Shown here: positions 31,673 to 41,409 of the stretch, one piece after another
Numbering within the stretch: the stretch's first letter is position 1
Layout: every line of letters begins with the position of its first letter
The notes under the pieces: generated by a model
Told to the model about the DNA's origin: nothing
The model's input: only the letters and a program-made list of their open reading frames with translations
The model's database searches: none
Program-made: the position numbers and the translations under genes
Source: Hydractinia symbiolongicarpus
Lineage: Eukaryota > Cnidaria > Hydrozoa > Anthoathecata > Hydractiniidae
DNA length: 60,000 bases
Direction of reading: 5' to 3'
NCBI RefSeq assembly: GCF_029227915.1
Contig: NC_079878.1
Coordinates: 11,038,001-11,098,000 of the forward strand

Positions 31673-32914
31673 ATGATTGGACAAAATTTGAAAAAGCCGT
31701 TTTCATACTTTTTACCAGATGGAATTCGAGCAAGTACTCTTCAAAATTGTGTAGAACCTGTTCTTATTCACAATATTATTGGAAAGTTTGGTAATTCTGA
31801 AACAGCAATCAGAATTAATGATAATGGAAAAAGTGTTGTATGGCTTGAGCGCGATGACAGTTTGTCATTTGTGAAAGTATCTACTTTTGACTATGATTCA
31901 TGTACACAAAGTCATGTAGACGTAGAAATGCGGGATCACGACTTTCAAATTCTATCAACAGATTTGAAGAGCAGATGTTTGGTTGATTTTAAATTTGACA
32001 TTAATAAACGTCACACTGAAATAAAAATATTCTATCAGAATTTCAACGACGGTGTTCTTCATGAAGTATACACAATGAGCTATACCCATCTTTTTAATCA
32101 ATATATATGCGAGTACTTTCCAGAAATAAACAAGTTAGTTATTATTACTGGTGATTATAAGTATGGCTTAAAGAAATACCAATACGAGAAATGTGATATG
32201 TATTTAGATGTGTTGTCTTGTTCGTTTAATGATAATGGTGTGGTGATAGAAAGTTCTGACAAAAGAGAAAACATTACTGATCAATTTAACAATGAAGAAG
32301 TAATTGAAATAATATATAGCAAGCTCACAAACAACATTGTGTTGTTGACTAATCAAGGTGGAATTCTGATGTATTCTTTGGTTAACCATCAGTTCGGTAT
32401 ATTGTTTAGACTGCAAGACATTATTTTTTTGTCAACGTTTAAAAATTATATTTATGTAGTTACTTCGTCAGCATTGGCGGTTGTTTTAAGTCAAGACTAC
32501 GCATCACTAGAATTACGAATTGAGAAAAAAGTATGCTTATTACCTGAATCACCTCATACTTGTCGTGGATTACTTCATGAAGCATCTTGGATTGCTAGAG
32601 ATTGCTTGTTTGTGCAAAATAATATGAGAATGAAGATATTTGAGCTGGAATCTTTAACGTTGCTTCACGAGTTTGACTACGATTTACAAGCAGTGCAGTT
32701 ATTCAACGGGTGGTCAAAGGAAGAACTTTTTATTATTGGCAGTTTTGTTGGGGATTTCCCAGGAAATCACCACCAGTTACATATTTACTATTTTCGCGAC
32801 AAGGATATTTCTTTGAAGAACTTAGCACGAAAGGCTATACTAACTTCGTTTTCATACAACGAATTGAAAAATATCGATATGCCAAACACATTACGCATTT
32901 ATTTAGAAGTGTAA
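31673..32914 (+). CDS. SOCS-box protein with probable beta-propeller-like N-terminal region
   Basis: The 413-residue protein is intronless. Its last 34 residues (380-413) read as a SOCS box. SLKNLARKAI fits the Elongin-BC box SLxxLCxxxI with Ala in place of Cys, and ELKNIDMPNTLRIYL fits the Cul5-type segment (usual core LPLP, here IDMP). Residues 1-375 are rich in alternating hydrophobic beta-type strands (VLLTNQGGILMYSL, NYIYVVTSSALAVVL, CLFVQNNMRMKIFEL), which suggests a propeller, though no standard WD signature is visible. By analogy with WD-SOCS proteins it would be a substrate receptor of a cullin-5/Elongin E3 ubiquitin ligase. Its target is unknown. A dead copy lies upstream and a SOCS-box fragment downstream. 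Confidence 0.75.
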   Translation: MIGQNLKKPFSYFLPDGIRASTLQNCVEPVLIHNIIGKFGNSETAIRINDNGKSVVWLERDDSLSFVKVSTFDYDSCTQSHVDVEMRDHDFQILSTDLKSRCLVDFKFDINKRHTEIKIFYQNFNDGVLHEVYTMSYTHLFNQYICEYFPEINKLVIITGDYKYGLKKYQYEKCDMYLDVLSCSFNDNGVVIESSDKRENITDQFNNEEVIEIIYSKLTNNIVLLTNQGGILMYSLVNHQFGILFRLQDIIFLSTFKNYIYVVTSSALAVVLSQDYASLELRIEKKVCLLPESPHTCRGLLHEASWIARDCLFVQNNMRMKIFELESLTLLHEFDYDLQAVQLFNGWSKEELFIIGSFVGDFPGNHHQLHIYYFRDKDISLKNLARKAILTSFSYNELKNIDMPNTLRIYLEV

Positions 32915-33235
32915 ACATATTGAGTGATTTATAAAGCTATTTATCCTGTAAACTTATTGATGTATTTATACTGTATGTAAACTGTATATTATCTTTCCAA
33001 AAGTATAATTTAATATCTAAATTTTATTTAAGGCTCTTTTTTTAAAGCATTCGTTGATTAGTTTACAGTTAAGTGAAAATTCAAAATCAGGTTTTTTTTA
33101 TGCTTATGCGAAGAACAAAATAAGTCTTAGAGTATGCTTACATTATGCTTTTGGGGAAAAAATGCTCAAACGTTGCCTTATATCATAATATAAAATTGTC
33201 TTTGTTTTTTTTTCTCTTTAATACGGTTACATATT
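32915..33235. other. 3' flank of the SOCS-box gene
   Basis: AT-rich sequence without gene signals other than the probable 3' untranslated region. Confidence 0.4.
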
Positions 33236-33380
33236 TACTATTTCCGCGACAAGGATATTTCTTTGAAGAACTTATCCCGAAAAGCTATACTAACTTCGTT
33301 TTCATCTAACGAGTTAAAAAATATGGATATGCCCAACTCGTTACGAACTTATTGTAAACATATTGGATGATTTATAACGC
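33236..33380 (+). pseudogene. Duplicated SOCS-box fragment
   Basis: This stretch repeats 32776-32930 with about 90 percent identity by eye. The SOCS-box frame stays open (HIYYFRDKDISLKNLSRKAI and onward) to a TGA near 33371. A loss of about 7-8 bases at the original stop position changes the ending to TYCKHIG. Because it includes 3' flanking bases it arose by DNA duplication. It has no upstream part and is probably not expressed by itself. Confidence 0.8.
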
Positions 33381-34571
33381 TTGTTGAAGCTTTTTTACCT
33401 TAAGACGCATAATTTAATTTTTGCAGAGTTATATTAATGTTTGCAAAATGCTCGTTTGTTATCGATGCGCAAAAGTGAATCCAGAAAAATTTCTACAGTA
33501 TTAGTTGATCGCTTATTCTGTATTACTTTTTTCAATGAAAAAAAATATTATGTTGGAATTTCGAAAACAACATTTAAAAAGAAATGTGCGAACCATACAA
33601 AAATTGTTTAGTATTAATTAGTACGCGAATAACAAGTACCACAAAATCAAGAATTCTAGTTCTACTTTGCATGAAACATGGAAACAAATTTAAAATTGTG
33701 CGCTTTATTGTGATGATTCACGGGTCAATATAACACAAGGTTTTTAAACAAGAAAAAGTTGAAGACTAAAATAGCCAAAATGTTGAACGTCTGATAAACA
33801 AATTTTAATTATTTTATACCACTAACTTACTGATCATATTTGCGAGTGAAGATAAAGAAAGCAACGATTCGAGAATAAAGATGAAGCCACCGTATTGGGG
33901 GTTTAATTAGTTATTTAATTTGTTTCCGGTCTGTGAATTTATATAAATTTGGCGCCATCTTATCATAACAAACTTGATCGTTCAAAGTTGGTAGAAAAAA
34001 ATATTGTTGTTGACAGATATTTCTTTAGTTTAAAAAATTTTACATGAAGGTTATAAAATGCTGTTACTACTATCGTACGTAAAATATTCTGGGTTACCTC
34101 CAGTCAAGGATCTAATTTTTGATGTTAACTGATAAGTACAACCAAAACCTACTTATTTTCACATTATACAGCTATGAAAATTCTGTAAAACCGCTGCTTT
34201 GAAGATATATGGATATGTAGTTGAAAAATATAGTGTTTATTTGTTATTTTGATAGTTGTCTTAGTAGATTTTAGGATTTACAAATCTATAAAAATTCTTG
34301 TCTCGCAAAACCATGGTTTGTCCTGGCGGAGACACCATCAGGGTCTTGTGGCCCCTGAGCCTTTATTACAGAGTGCCCAACAGAATGCCACTATCAACTT
34401 TTCAACAAAGCAAAATGCCCGGGGAACGAGGTTGTTTTGATACCTTAATTAAAATAATCAAATTTTATATTTTGTAAATAATAAACTTTTAATTACCAAA
34501 GTTTATAATTTCAATACCGAAACGTTTAATAAAAGAGCCTTAAATCTTCGTTCAAATCGCATTTGAAGTGA
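33381..34571. other. Spacer upstream of sulfotransferase-like gene 1
   Basis: Mostly AT-rich. A GC-richer piece at 34305-34435 (CCTGGCGGAGACACCATCAG, ATGCCCGGGGAACGAGG) looks like an inserted repeat fragment but could not be classified. Confidence 0.3.
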
Positions 34572-35834
34572 ATGTGTCAAATGGATTTATTAAAACGAAA
34601 TTTATTTAAGTGGTGCAAACTTCTTTTTTATTTTTTACATTGTATTGTATCAAGGCTTTGTACACAGAAGACATTTAAATACGAAAAAAGCGCTGACGTC
34701 TGCAATATATGGTTTCGTTATAAACGACCTGAAAAAACCGCTTGGTCAAGCAAAGAAGATTTTATTTACACTCATTTTGTTCACACGCACCCCAATATCA
34801 TTTTAAAGGATGAAGTCTCGTTATACACAATCACAGCTGATGAAGCCATATTTGTTAATTGTGGCAAGGTGGATGTGTTTGATTCCCGTGTTAATCCATT
34901 CACTTTTAATGCTCAATTTATTTCCGCTGTTCAACTTATAATTCTACCCATATCATCTTTTAATAAAATATCAAAATGTATACCAATTCCCAAAATCCCC
35001 ATCGTTCATCTTGCAAGTCATGGACGTTGCGGCTCCACAATTTTATCACAGGTGTTTCAAGCTGTACCCAAAGCACTTTCGATTTCTGAAATGTTAGTAT
35101 TTTCTGGAATAGCAGAACTTTCGCGGAGTGGTGAACACGACGAATATTTTTTAAAACAACTTTGTTTTAGTACAATAATGTGTATGTTAAAACATGCCAA
35201 TAGTCGACAATCATCTTTAGTTTTCTTCAAATGTCAAAACATTGTTGCGTACATCACCGATCTTTTAATTGAGGTGTCGCCCTCCATAAGTCATCTGTAC
35301 ATGTACCGACAGCCAGTACCATTTGTTAGATCCTATGAGAAATTGAGCTTCATTTTTAAATTCGCCCATTTGTCTGCAGATCTTGCTATGATATATAGTG
35401 GTATTGGGTATAACAAGATCTTAATGGACTATCCCACCTATACTGCTAATTACGTTAACGAATTGAGTTATTTCTCAAGACTTGCACTTGCTTGGATCAC
35501 AGGAGTAGCAGCATATAACAAGCTGTTATCAAAAAGATACAAAATACGATCTGTGAAGTATGAAGACTTTTTATCCAACCCAGAAGAAACGATTCTAGCT
35601 TTATTTAAATATGCAAATGTACCCATAAGTTATTTACCAGATCTTAAATCTGTAATGTCTAAAGATTCACAAGCTGGTACAATGTATTCATCACGTGGTG
35701 TAGATAAACAAAGTCATGAACATCGTTATACGAAAATCACAGAAAAGTTAAAATGCGAAGTTGATAAGTTATGTTATGATTTTAAAGTACCATTGTTTTG
35801 GGATGATGTTCATTTAGACAATAAACTTGGTTAA
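34572..35834 (+). CDS. Sulfotransferase-like protein 1, type II membrane topology
   Basis: The 420-residue intronless protein has a hydrophobic segment near residues 11-30 (LFKWCKLLFYFLHCIVSRLC), suggesting a signal anchor and Golgi lumenal orientation. IVHLASHGRCGSTILSQ, with GRCGST at 151-156, is placed like the 5'-phosphosulfate loop of PAPS-dependent sulfotransferases. YMYRQPVPFVRSYEK and KYEDFLSNPEETILALFKYA match the 3'-phosphate region and the late Tyr-Glu-Asp motif. The likely reaction is sulfate transfer from PAPS to a glycan or other acceptor, but the acceptor is unknown. The paralogue is at 47557. Start could also be the Met at codon 4; no acceptor or clear AATAAA was seen close by. 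Confidence 0.7.
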   Translation: MCQMDLLKRNLFKWCKLLFYFLHCIVSRLCTQKTFKYEKSADVCNIWFRYKRPEKTAWSSKEDFIYTHFVHTHPNIILKDEVSLYTITADEAIFVNCGKVDVFDSRVNPFTFNAQFISAVQLIILPISSFNKISKCIPIPKIPIVHLASHGRCGSTILSQVFQAVPKALSISEMLVFSGIAELSRSGEHDEYFLKQLCFSTIMCMLKHANSRQSSLVFFKCQNIVAYITDLLIEVSPSISHLYMYRQPVPFVRSYEKLSFIFKFAHLSADLAMIYSGIGYNKILMDYPTYTANYVNELSYFSRLALAWITGVAAYNKLLSKRYKIRSVKYEDFLSNPEETILALFKYANVPISYLPDLKSVMSKDSQAGTMYSSRGVDKQSHEHRYTKITEKLKCEVDKLCYDFKVPLFWDDVHLDNKLG

Positions 35835-36750
35835 AAGAAATATAAGATTGGTAATTTTAATGGTGGTATGGCCGTTACAAACTTGATTAGATACAATTTT
35901 TCATCGTGCCATTTCTATTAATTGTTTAGTAAGTAGTCGTTAGCGCGTGAAAAAATCTAAAGGTTCGCCCGTCCTTTTAGTGCGTTTGAAAAATACATGT
36001 TAATGCTGGCTAATGAAACAAGAATTGAGTCAAATGCTAGTGAAAATTGATTTAGCTTTGTTTGAACACCTACTTGAGTGGCGGCCTGGATTTATGTAAA
36101 CCATTTTAGGACATTTTATTTATTTAAACAAGTTAGTCCATTTTTTTTGCAAAGTCACTAAGAAATGGGCGTCATTTGTTTTTTTAACGGTTTTTAACGG
36201 TATTTCACAAGCCACTACGCCTTAATGAATATTCTCGCCTTATTCGACTTACTTGTGTTAATATTACGGGAGTTATGGTTTTTGCGGTCACATGTGACCA
36301 TTATTTATATTTTTCACCCCCTAATACAACAAGTCAGTCGAAGTACAGTGAGATTAAAATAAGGGGTATACGCTACAATTTTTACAGTGAGTTAAAGCAA
36401 ATAACTGAATTTTGTGCCCCCTAATAAAACAAGATGGGAAGTTAACCGTAGAATAATCAAGCAGCTTCTTACGTATTACGCCATATCATTGAGGAATATG
36501 CGCTGAACTATATAGTACATGCATGTGTGTCTTATGTGTAGAAATTCTATAGAAATCCCCCCCAGAGCATATTACGAAAGCCACCCTGACAAATTTTTGT
36601 GCTTAAGCGAAATTCTTTTTTAAAATTGCAACAACAAGGCTTTTGACAAAAATTAAGTAAGTACACCATTCGACTAGCTTGACATACCCTAAATCCGCCA
36701 CTGCTTCAAACTTTTACTGAAACCTTAAAAACACAATGGCTGTGGCGTGT
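35835..36750. other. Intergenic DNA, no gene seen
   Basis: No frame of interest. The phrase CCCCCTAATA(C/A)AACAAG occurs twice (about 36317 and 36417), a small internal duplication. Confidence 0.4.
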
Positions 36751-37304
36751 ACCGTAATAATTCTAATTTAGTGCGGCCTCTAATTAGTGCGGATGGCCTT
36801 TTTTTCGAAAATTGAACAATTTATTTCCCTCTTATTATTAGTGCGGATAGAATGTTGGTAATTTTCAATTTTCCTCTAATTTAGTGCGGGAAGGGTCAAA
36901 AATTCCTCTAATTATAGTGCGGGTTGACATTTTTCCTACCAAAAAGAAAATTAAATCTTTTTCGTATCACAAACTTTAACTTTAACTATAAAAAAAGATT
37001 ACAAAATGAAAGGGTCCTCTTTCTTCGTTGTCATCATTTTGGAGATGTGTGCATGCATTCTCCATGCAGCTGGCGTAAATGGCACCATTTCTGACATGGT
37101 TTTTGTCTGTGGTTGTTAATTAAGAATTTATCAAAAAATAATATGTGTATTTTTTTCCCTCTTATTTAGTGCGGTAATGATAAAAAATTTTTCTAATTAT
37201 AAGTGCGGTCTTGAGTTGATGATTTGATGGTAATTTATCTCCTCTAATGCGGCATGTCCAAAATAATTATTTTTTCGGCCGCACTAAATTAGAATAATTA
37301 CGGT
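36751..37304. mobile_element. MITE with terminal inverted repeats and many subterminal repeats
   Basis: The ends are inverted: CCGTAATAATTCTAATTTAG (from 36752) and, from the right, CCGTAATTATTCTAATTTAG, both continuing TGCGGCC. The motif CTAATT(TA)AGTGCGG recurs inside near 36779, 36830, 36882, 36904, 37160 and 37190, with a shorter CTCTAATGCGG near 37240, nearly all in one orientation. Such subterminal arrays are usually transposase-binding sites. There is no coding frame. Confidence 0.75.
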
Positions 37305-37408
37305 GGTACTCATCAATCTTCCAAAAAAAAATAGTGAAAAAAATAATATATATATAAGCGTTGGAATTGACGCTGGCTGTTACCTGTAATAAATTATTTC
37401 TTGCCTAT

Positions 37409-37490
37409 TAGCCAAATTCATACGGCGCGGTCAAGTTCGTCTGAATTCACTTGTAGGGAAAAAAATCATAATGGCGGCGATTGTTTCGAT
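37409..37490 (+). repeat. Left terminal inverted repeat of the two-gene transposon
   Basis: It pairs imperfectly with 41325-41409; the outer 14 bases match exactly and a second well-matched block surrounds GGGAAAAAAATC. Confidence 0.75.
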
Positions 37491-37588
37491 GTACTTGGCT
37501 AGATAAATAATAATAAATCGAAGAAAAACGTTGTATATTGCAAAAGTATATAGTTTATTTATGATATCGATTATTAAAGTTTATAAAC

Positions 37589-39532
37589 ATGGACAATACA
37601 AAGGATGTTAGCAATTATAGCTTTGAAGAATGTTCAGAATGGCTAAAAAATATAGGTCAGTGTGCCACAGGAAATGTTCAAGAACTGCAGATAAAAATTA
37701 GAAAGTTTATGCGATATCCTCGTTTAGTAAAACGTCTAGAAGACAAAGCAAATAAAAATTACAAGTTTAGTTGTAGCTTAGATCCCACAGATATTCCTCC
37801 AACTACAGCTAAATGGTGTAAAAAGGATGAGGATCTACCACTTATCAATGAAGATATATTTAAGAACTACTGCAAAATGAAAACATATGGTAGTTTAGGC
37901 CAGCAAGAAAAGGCTATTAGAATGTTACAGAGTAGAAAGATAGTAACTGTTAAAACTTTAGTTGATAATTTGTGTACATATGTAAAAGCAATGGTCAAAA
38001 AGTCATATGGTACTGAAGCAAGGCCAGCAGTGCTTGTTTTTGAAAATGGGTACCCTCAAAAAGCTCATTGCAGTTGTCCAGTTGGTGCAAGTGGCTTATG
38101 CTGTCACGTTCTTGCAGTTTTGTTATTTTTAAAACATTTCAACGACACTGGCAATCAAATTTTGGAACTGACTGTGACACAACAGTTACAAAAATGGCAT
38201 CGGCGGTCTAAAAAAGGCTCTATTCCAATGGTTCCATTGAAGGCTATAAAAGTTAAGTCAGCAAATGTAAAAAAGAAAAATGGAAAAGTTGTTCTTAATG
38301 CTGCAGATCCAAGTGAATCTTATTTTAAAAGAGATGTCACTTCAATTATGAAAACTTTAAAGGAAAAACTCAAAAATGAAAAACCTGTAGAACAGCATGT
38401 CTACCAAGTGTTAATGAAAACTGATTTGGGAAAAACTACCTCACTTGGCCAACAGCTCCAATACAAATACACATTAAAACTAGCCAATGCTTTAGCTGAT
38501 CATGACTATTGTGGTGTAGCCTTATACAATGAAAATATTATAAGACATGACATTAACAAAGAGCAAAGAATAGTAGAATATGTCCACAAACCAGTTTCTA
38601 AAACAAACACTACCAACATAATAAACAAAATAGTTAATCAAAATAAAGTTGCTGTCCAAATTGAAAAATCGTTTACAGTGTATACTCATAAAACAGATGA
38701 AATTAAAAATTTACATGCTGATATCAATAAACAAATGAACCCAAGTAATAAGGAAGTAATAATAGACATCAGTTTTTTAGAAGCTCCAAAGCCATGTGGT
38801 ACAAATTATTTTAATATTTCTCAGAACACCACTGAGTGGCAATCTGCTAGATATATGAAAATTACTGGTAGTAGACTACCAGCCCTTCTTGGTATTTATG
38901 GGCGAAAAAAGTTTCAAGAAATGTGGGATGTTGTGAAATTGGGTAAACCTGAAAAGGATATATCTTTCATACCAAATATAGCCCGTGGTCAAAAATTTGA
39001 GAATGATGCTATCAAAAATTTTCAGTTAAAGTCAAAAGCAACTGCACAAAAATGTGGATTTTTTACAGATCTAACTGACAACCATTATGGTGCAAGCCCT
39101 GATGCACTTGGCCCTGCAGGAATTTTATTAGAAGTCAAGACAAGAGGACAAAAAAATGATGGACCACTGGAATCACTTAATGGCTTTTCACAATACTTTG
39201 TGCAGTGCCAGTTGCAAATGCAGTGTACTGATGCAGAATTCTGTATCTTACAATCCTATCACCCAGAGACTGTGAACAGTAATTTCTTTATGATAAAACG
39301 AGACTACATCCTTATGCAAGCACTTAAAGATGTCACAAATTCAATTTTAAATAATGAAAATCTTCTTCAATGGGAACATAACGATGTCAAAGAGCTACAG
39401 AGCTTTGGAATAAAAGTAGTTGGCACACATGTTGATTTTGAGAAACTAAAACCACTAAGAGCGTACCTTGGCAAACTTTCAAAATCTGTTAAAAAACTTT
39501 TATTTTCTGATAAACTTGATATAATTCCGTAA
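37589..39532 (+). CDS. SWIM zinc finger and YqaJ-type exonuclease protein of the transposon
   Basis: The 647-residue protein is intact. Residues about 8-45 (YSFEECSEWLKNIG through LQIKIRKFM) look like a SAP-type helix pair for DNA binding. A SWIM zinc finger follows with C161-x-C163 and C171-x-H173 (CSCPVGASGLCCH). Residues about 410-600 form a lambda-exonuclease/YqaJ nuclease: WQSARYMKITGS, then E471 in RGQKFEN, D505 in ASPDALG, E515-x-K517 in LLEVKTRG and the Gln-rich QCQLQMQ. These are the PD-(D/E)xK positions. The likely role is processing DNA ends during transposition or repair of the excision site, by analogy with phage exonuclease recombinases. It faces the transposase gene tail-to-tail, about 70 bases apart. 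Confidence 0.88.
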   Translation: MDNTKDVSNYSFEECSEWLKNIGQCATGNVQELQIKIRKFMRYPRLVKRLEDKANKNYKFSCSLDPTDIPPTTAKWCKKDEDLPLINEDIFKNYCKMKTYGSLGQQEKAIRMLQSRKIVTVKTLVDNLCTYVKAMVKKSYGTEARPAVLVFENGYPQKAHCSCPVGASGLCCHVLAVLLFLKHFNDTGNQILELTVTQQLQKWHRRSKKGSIPMVPLKAIKVKSANVKKKNGKVVLNAADPSESYFKRDVTSIMKTLKEKLKNEKPVEQHVYQVLMKTDLGKTTSLGQQLQYKYTLKLANALADHDYCGVALYNENIIRHDINKEQRIVEYVHKPVSKTNTTNIINKIVNQNKVAVQIEKSFTVYTHKTDEIKNLHADINKQMNPSNKEVIIDISFLEAPKPCGTNYFNISQNTTEWQSARYMKITGSRLPALLGIYGRKKFQEMWDVVKLGKPEKDISFIPNIARGQKFENDAIKNFQLKSKATAQKCGFFTDLTDNHYGASPDALGPAGILLEVKTRGQKNDGPLESLNGFSQYFVQCQLQMQCTDAEFCILQSYHPETVNSNFFMIKRDYILMQALKDVTNSILNNENLLQWEHNDVKELQSFGIKVVGTHVDFEKLKPLRAYLGKLSKSVKKLLFSDKLDIIP

Positions 39533-39547
39533 AATGTTTATTAATAA

Positions 39548-39601
39548 TATTATATATATATATATATATATATTATATATTATATACACATAATAAAATA
39601 T
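39548..39601. terminator. Shared AT-rich 3' region of the two convergent transposon genes
   Basis: A TA dinucleotide run is followed by AATAAA at 39592-39597 for the plus gene. The minus gene stops at 39602, so the two transcripts would share or overlap their 3' ends. Confidence 0.5.
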
Positions 39602-41152
39602 TTACTCACGAGGACCTATGGGTGGCATAGTAAGATTTACTATATGACATAACATTTGCCAAGTTGAGGATAATATGTCTATTCTATTCATAGGCCAAAC
39701 TGTATTTAATATTGACCAATCTCGAACTCTGCCAATAAAACGTTCCACATGGATCCTCGTAGCAGCTATGTCAAAATTGGATGATACGTCTTTTTCAGAG
39801 AACTGATCACAATTTTTTTGTTTTGGCCTGTTTAATGTGATACCTTTTAGAGCACAATGCTCTTGAATGGAAAACCCACGATCACTCATTATTTCATGCT
39901 CCTCTTCAACAAAACGAATGGCATCTGTTTTTTCTGTAATATCACTATCTGAAATTGACCCAGGATAGATATCGCTAAAAAGAATTCCACTGCCATGTGG
40001 GGAAATACCAATTAATGCTTTTCCAGTTTGTGTATTTTTATAGTTGGAAAACATCAAAGAATTTAACTCATAATTTGAGGCACGTTGAAATTTAAATTCA
40101 GTGGCATCAATGACTAAATCTGTTAAACCATGGCCAGTTTCAATAAAACTTTTAGGCATTTTCTTCATTAAAAAACCAGAAGGTGGTTTTAAGTCAATTT
40201 CATTGAAAATACCAGCAACAAAAATAACCCAGCCAATAAATATCCGTTGCATGGTGCTTTTAGATATATCCATAAAAAATGCCATTAAACCTTGATGAAC
40301 ACCATGACGGCAAATAGTCAGGACAGCTAGTAATTCTGTTGCTTTATCTAGTGATCTATTTAGTGATGTGTGGCAACAGTCAGGATATGGGATCAGGTGA
40401 AAGTAAGGCATAAGACAGTCTAATAGCATGTTAAATTGGGACATTGTTAAACCACATAAATATTGAAAATTTGACGGATTTTTAATGTTAGAAAAAGTAA
40501 ACTGTTTTGAAGTAATAGACATATTATCAGAACGTATTTTTCTGTTATTATTTACCAATAGCTTGTTTTGAAATTTCATAGTTGCAAGTTCCTTATTTAA
40601 CCTGGCGATTTTTTCTTGGGATTCGGTAAGCTCTTTATTTAGTCTTAAAATTTCAGCATTTGCTTTTTCCAATTTTTTTCTGTATTGTAACTTTGAAGGG
40701 TTACGTTTTTTAGAAGAGATATATGTACTAGACTTTGTTAGGGTTCTTCGTGCTTTTGATGAGCATGGAGTATTTATATTTTGGTTCATTATATTTCTGG
40801 CAGTTACCAACTTTTGTTTAGCATTTCTTAATCTTTTTTTGTAAAGTTCTGTGGCTGATTTTTTTACCAAGTTATTAGCATTCTCATATTTCTGTTCAAG
40901 CTTTTGGAAACTTCTTTCTGAAACGACAACATCTGGCAAGTCTGTCACTGATAATCTCTTATTGGAGCTCCAGTGTTCACAGCAAATATACCCATTATTC
41001 CAGTTAATACCATCTGTTTTTAAAATCTTCCGATATTGCGATTTTAAAGATTCTAATCTTGGTAAACGATAAAATTTTAAAGGTTTCCCATCAATACCCA
41101 AAGTTGTGTGGTTGTTGAAACACAAGGCTGATGCACAAGACCACTTAACCAT
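39602..41152 (-). CDS. THAP-domain DDE transposase of the transposon
   Basis: The 516-residue protein is intact. The THAP zinc finger occupies about residues 1-90, with C6-x4-C11 and C57-x2-H60, plus LPRLESLKSQY and the VVSERSF tail. A coiled coil (about 160-200, EILRLNKELTESQEKIARLN) may mediate dimerisation. A helical region (FQYLCGLTMSQFNMLL) then precedes the DDE_Tnp_4-type core: D349 in LVIDATEF, D424 in MSDRGF, and E470 in HVERFIGR. All three catalytic acids are present, so activity is plausible. THAP would recognise the inverted ends and the DDE core would cut and join DNA. The partner gene is the YqaJ protein at 37589. Confidence 0.9.
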   Translation of the reverse strand: MVKWSCASALCFNNHTTLGIDGKPLKFYRLPRLESLKSQYRKILKTDGINWNNGYICCEHWSSNKRLSVTDLPDVVVSERSFQKLEQKYENANNLVKKSATELYKKRLRNAKQKLVTARNIMNQNINTPCSSKARRTLTKSSTYISSKKRNPSKLQYRKKLEKANAEILRLNKELTESQEKIARLNKELATMKFQNKLLVNNNRKIRSDNMSITSKQFTFSNIKNPSNFQYLCGLTMSQFNMLLDCLMPYFHLIPYPDCCHTSLNRSLDKATELLAVLTICRHGVHQGLMAFFMDISKSTMQRIFIGWVIFVAGIFNEIDLKPPSGFLMKKMPKSFIETGHGLTDLVIDATEFKFQRASNYELNSLMFSNYKNTQTGKALIGISPHGSGILFSDIYPGSISDSDITEKTDAIRFVEEEHEIMSDRGFSIQEHCALKGITLNRPKQKNCDQFSEKDVSSNFDIAATRIHVERFIGRVRDWSILNTVWPMNRIDILSSTWQMLCHIVNLTMPPIGPRE

Positions 41153-41324
41153 TGTTTGTTGTAGTTTTTAGCTAGCTAACGTTTGTAATGACACCTTCCA
41201 GTATATTCGGAAAGGTCTTCACCAAGTGTTAAACTATACGATTATGCAGCTAAATGTTTATAATAACGTTATAACATAATTTAAAGCTGGACGTTTTGTG
41301 TTTAACTCCATTTGCTTCACTTTA

Positions 41325-41409
41325 GAAGCCCAACAAACCCCCCATTATGGATTTTTTTCCCCACAAGCAAAACATTAGCGCCCATTCCTCCGGCCTATGA
41401 ATTTGGCTA
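41325..41409 (-). repeat. Right terminal inverted repeat of the two-gene transposon
   Basis: It ends CCTATGAATTTGGCTA at 41409, followed by the AT target dinucleotide. It also serves as upstream region of the transposase gene. Confidence 0.75.

Larger units (their letters stand above)
37409..41409. mobile_element. Apparently complete two-gene DNA transposon, ISL2EU/IS4EU-like
   Basis: The ends are inverted: TAGCCAAATTCATACGGC (37409) and, from the right end, TAGCCAAATTCATAGGCC. The similarity continues imperfectly for about 85 bases, including CTTGTRGGGAAAAAAATC followed by ATAATGG. The dinucleotide AT flanks both sides (37407-37408 and 41410-41411). Two intact convergent genes fill it: an exonuclease-like protein (plus) and a THAP-DDE transposase (minus). 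A THAP transposase paired with a YqaJ protein is, as far as I recall, the described arrangement of the ISL2EU group. With both frames intact and good ends it may have moved recently. Confidence 0.85.
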
